This document shows positions 5,023 through 5,818 of a stretch of DNA of 5,818 bases, piece by piece. The notes beneath the pieces were generated by a model. The model did not search any database, had not been told where the DNA came from, and saw only the letters and a list, made by a program, of their open reading frames with translations. This stretch comes from an uncultured Lachnospiraceae bacterium (GTDB lineage Bacteria; Bacillota; Clostridia; Lachnospirales; Lachnospiraceae), in assembly GCA_910585935.1 (NCBI GenBank), contig CAJUHN010000249.1:1-5818 (forward strand), in the 5' to 3' direction. Within the stretch, counting starts at the first letter, position 1. Every line of letters starts with the position of its first letter. The position numbers and the translations under genes are program-made.

Positions 5023-5715
5023 TTGAGAAAGAAAATTAGTATTTTATTATGTACCACAATGTTATGTCTGACTGGTTGTGGAATGATGAGCTTAACGACA
5101 AAGGAAAGTGATATGATTGCAGAGTATGCAGCTTATGTTTTGGTAAAACATGACAGAAATTATTTTCCTAAATTGAAAGATGAGGTGGAAGAGGAAACGA
5201 CAAGAGCAAATTGGGTGACACCAGATGTTTCGACATCTGTGGATCAAAATCCAACCGGCAATACTTCTTCAAGTACATCAGAAACGACAGCGACATTTTC
5301 CTCTAAAAGTATGGCAGAGGCGATGGGGGTGGAAGGGTTTGATATTTCTTATACGAATTATGAGTTGGTGAAGGAATATAAAGATGATTATTTCACTATG
5401 CCAGCGGTAGAAGGAACAAAACTCTTGGTCTGCAAATTTCAGGTTACGAATCAATCGGGACAGGAAAGTATCTTAAATATATTGGAAAAACAGCTTTCTT
5501 TTCGATGTCTGATCAATAAAGAAAAGAAAGTGGGGTCTCAGCTCACTATGTTGCTGAATGATTTAAGTTCTCTAAAAGAAACTTTTGCAGCGAATGAAAC
5601 AAAAGAAGTGCTTTTAATTTTCCAGATTTCAGATTCCTATGATGGAAATATTTCTTCTTTGCAGTTGACTATAAAAAATGGAGAAGAAAGTAATCATTAT
5701 TCTTTAATGGATTAG
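5023..5715 (+). CDS. Lipoprotein with C-terminal beta-rich (Ig-like) domain
   Basis: The 230-residue product begins with a type II signal peptide: basic RKK, a hydrophobic core ILLCTTMLCL, and lipobox L16-T17-G18-C19. Cys19 should be lipidated and anchor the protein to the outer face of the membrane. A short helical part (about 26-42, ESDMIAEYAAYVL) is followed by a Ser/Thr-rich linker (about 65-96). Residues 106-218 look like a beta sandwich (ISYTNYELVKEY, KLLVCKFQVTNQSG, FRCLINKE, ETKEVLLIFQIS). This resembles the DUF4352/DUF5067 type of extracellular Ig-like domain by memory only. It starts 51 bases after the kinase stop on the same strand, so it may be co-transcribed and help sense or respond to the kinase's signal, which is inference. 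It uses a TTG start. No enzyme motif is visible. Confidence 0.88.
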   Translation: MRKKISILLCTTMLCLTGCGMMSLTTKESDMIAEYAAYVLVKHDRNYFPKLKDEVEEETTRANWVTPDVSTSVDQNPTGNTSSSTSETTATFSSKSMAEAMGVEGFDISYTNYELVKEYKDDYFTMPAVEGTKLLVCKFQVTNQSGQESILNILEKQLSFRCLINKEKKVGSQLTMLLNDLSSLKETFAANETKEVLLIFQISDSYDGNISSLQLTIKNGEESNHYSLMD

Positions 5716-5740
5716 AGGAAGGGGAGAACTGCGGATTAAA

Positions 5741-5818
5741 GGTTGTTCGCCCAGGCAAGGATGCCTATTCCAACGAAACCGCGCTTTCGCTCCGTTCCAG
5801 ACGTAGCGGTACTAAATT
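5741..5818 (-). repeat. GC-rich dispersed repeat, right copy (inverted, cut by window end)
   Basis: About 54% GC, non-coding, starting 25 bases after the lipoprotein stop. On the minus strand it carries, in the same order as the left copy, AGTACCGCTACGTCT (5813-5799), TGGAATA (5772-5766) and TCCTTGCC (5761-5754). It has its own stems: AGGCA/TGCCT with a 4-base loop (5753-5766), CGAAA/TTTCG (5774-5789) and ACCGC/GCGGT (5778-5810), some of which exclude one another. Its inner hairpin differs in sequence from the left copy, so the two share flanks and a stem-loop layout. It reaches the window edge and is probably incomplete. It may end the upstream transcript, although no T tract is seen. Confidence 0.6.

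Noticed and set aside
1..5818. CRISPR array, prophage, integrase or toxin-antitoxin system, including use of the tmRNA or tRNA 3' end as an attachment site
   Set aside because: No regularly spaced repeats, integrase or phage genes are present, and no duplicate of the tmRNA or tRNA 3' end was seen elsewhere in the window.

Overview
The window looks like chromosomal DNA from a low-GC Firmicute, most likely a Lachnospiraceae-type Clostridium relative. This rests on the AT-rich, purine-rich coding strand with strong Shine-Dalgarno (SD) sites, the tmRNA tag sequence, a small lysine-rich protein resembling DUF6465, and a histidine kinase whose core closely resembles those of gut Lachnospiraceae. 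The lineage is inferred from remembered family resemblance, not from a search.

Layout. Positions 10-72 hold a GC-rich repeat. A near-consensus sigma-A promoter (131-159) then drives tmRNA (ssrA, 212-564) and a tRNA-Pro(CGG) (584-657), and a strong intrinsic terminator ends the unit (667-707). About 300 bases of AT-rich DNA without a convincing gene follow. A second promoter (1012-1040) leads a two-gene unit that ends at a terminator at 1902-1934. Its first gene is an 83-residue HPr-fold protein with Lys at position 15 instead of the phosphorylatable His, but with Ser46 intact, so it is Crh-like. Its second gene is a 153-residue DUF6465-like protein with an AT-hook-like motif. Next comes a GTG-initiated, 191-residue, single-pass membrane protein with long charged helices.

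The rest of the window is a same-strand cluster: an OmpR/PhoB-type response regulator (2745-3428), its membrane histidine kinase (3475-4971) and a TTG-initiated lipoprotein with a C-terminal beta-rich domain (5023-5715). The kinase start is preceded by a three-codon ORF that overlaps it at ATGA. The window closes with a second copy of the GC-rich repeat, in inverted orientation (5741-5818).

Working together: the RNA unit serves ribosome rescue and translation. The HPr-like protein may take part in Ser46-based carbon control without sugar transport. The regulator, kinase and lipoprotein probably form an envelope-sensing signalling unit whose stimulus cannot be read from the sequence. No phage, CRISPR or transposase gene is visible. 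The least explained items are the Crh-like protein and its partner, the paired terminal repeats, and the A-tract mini-ORF at the kinase start.
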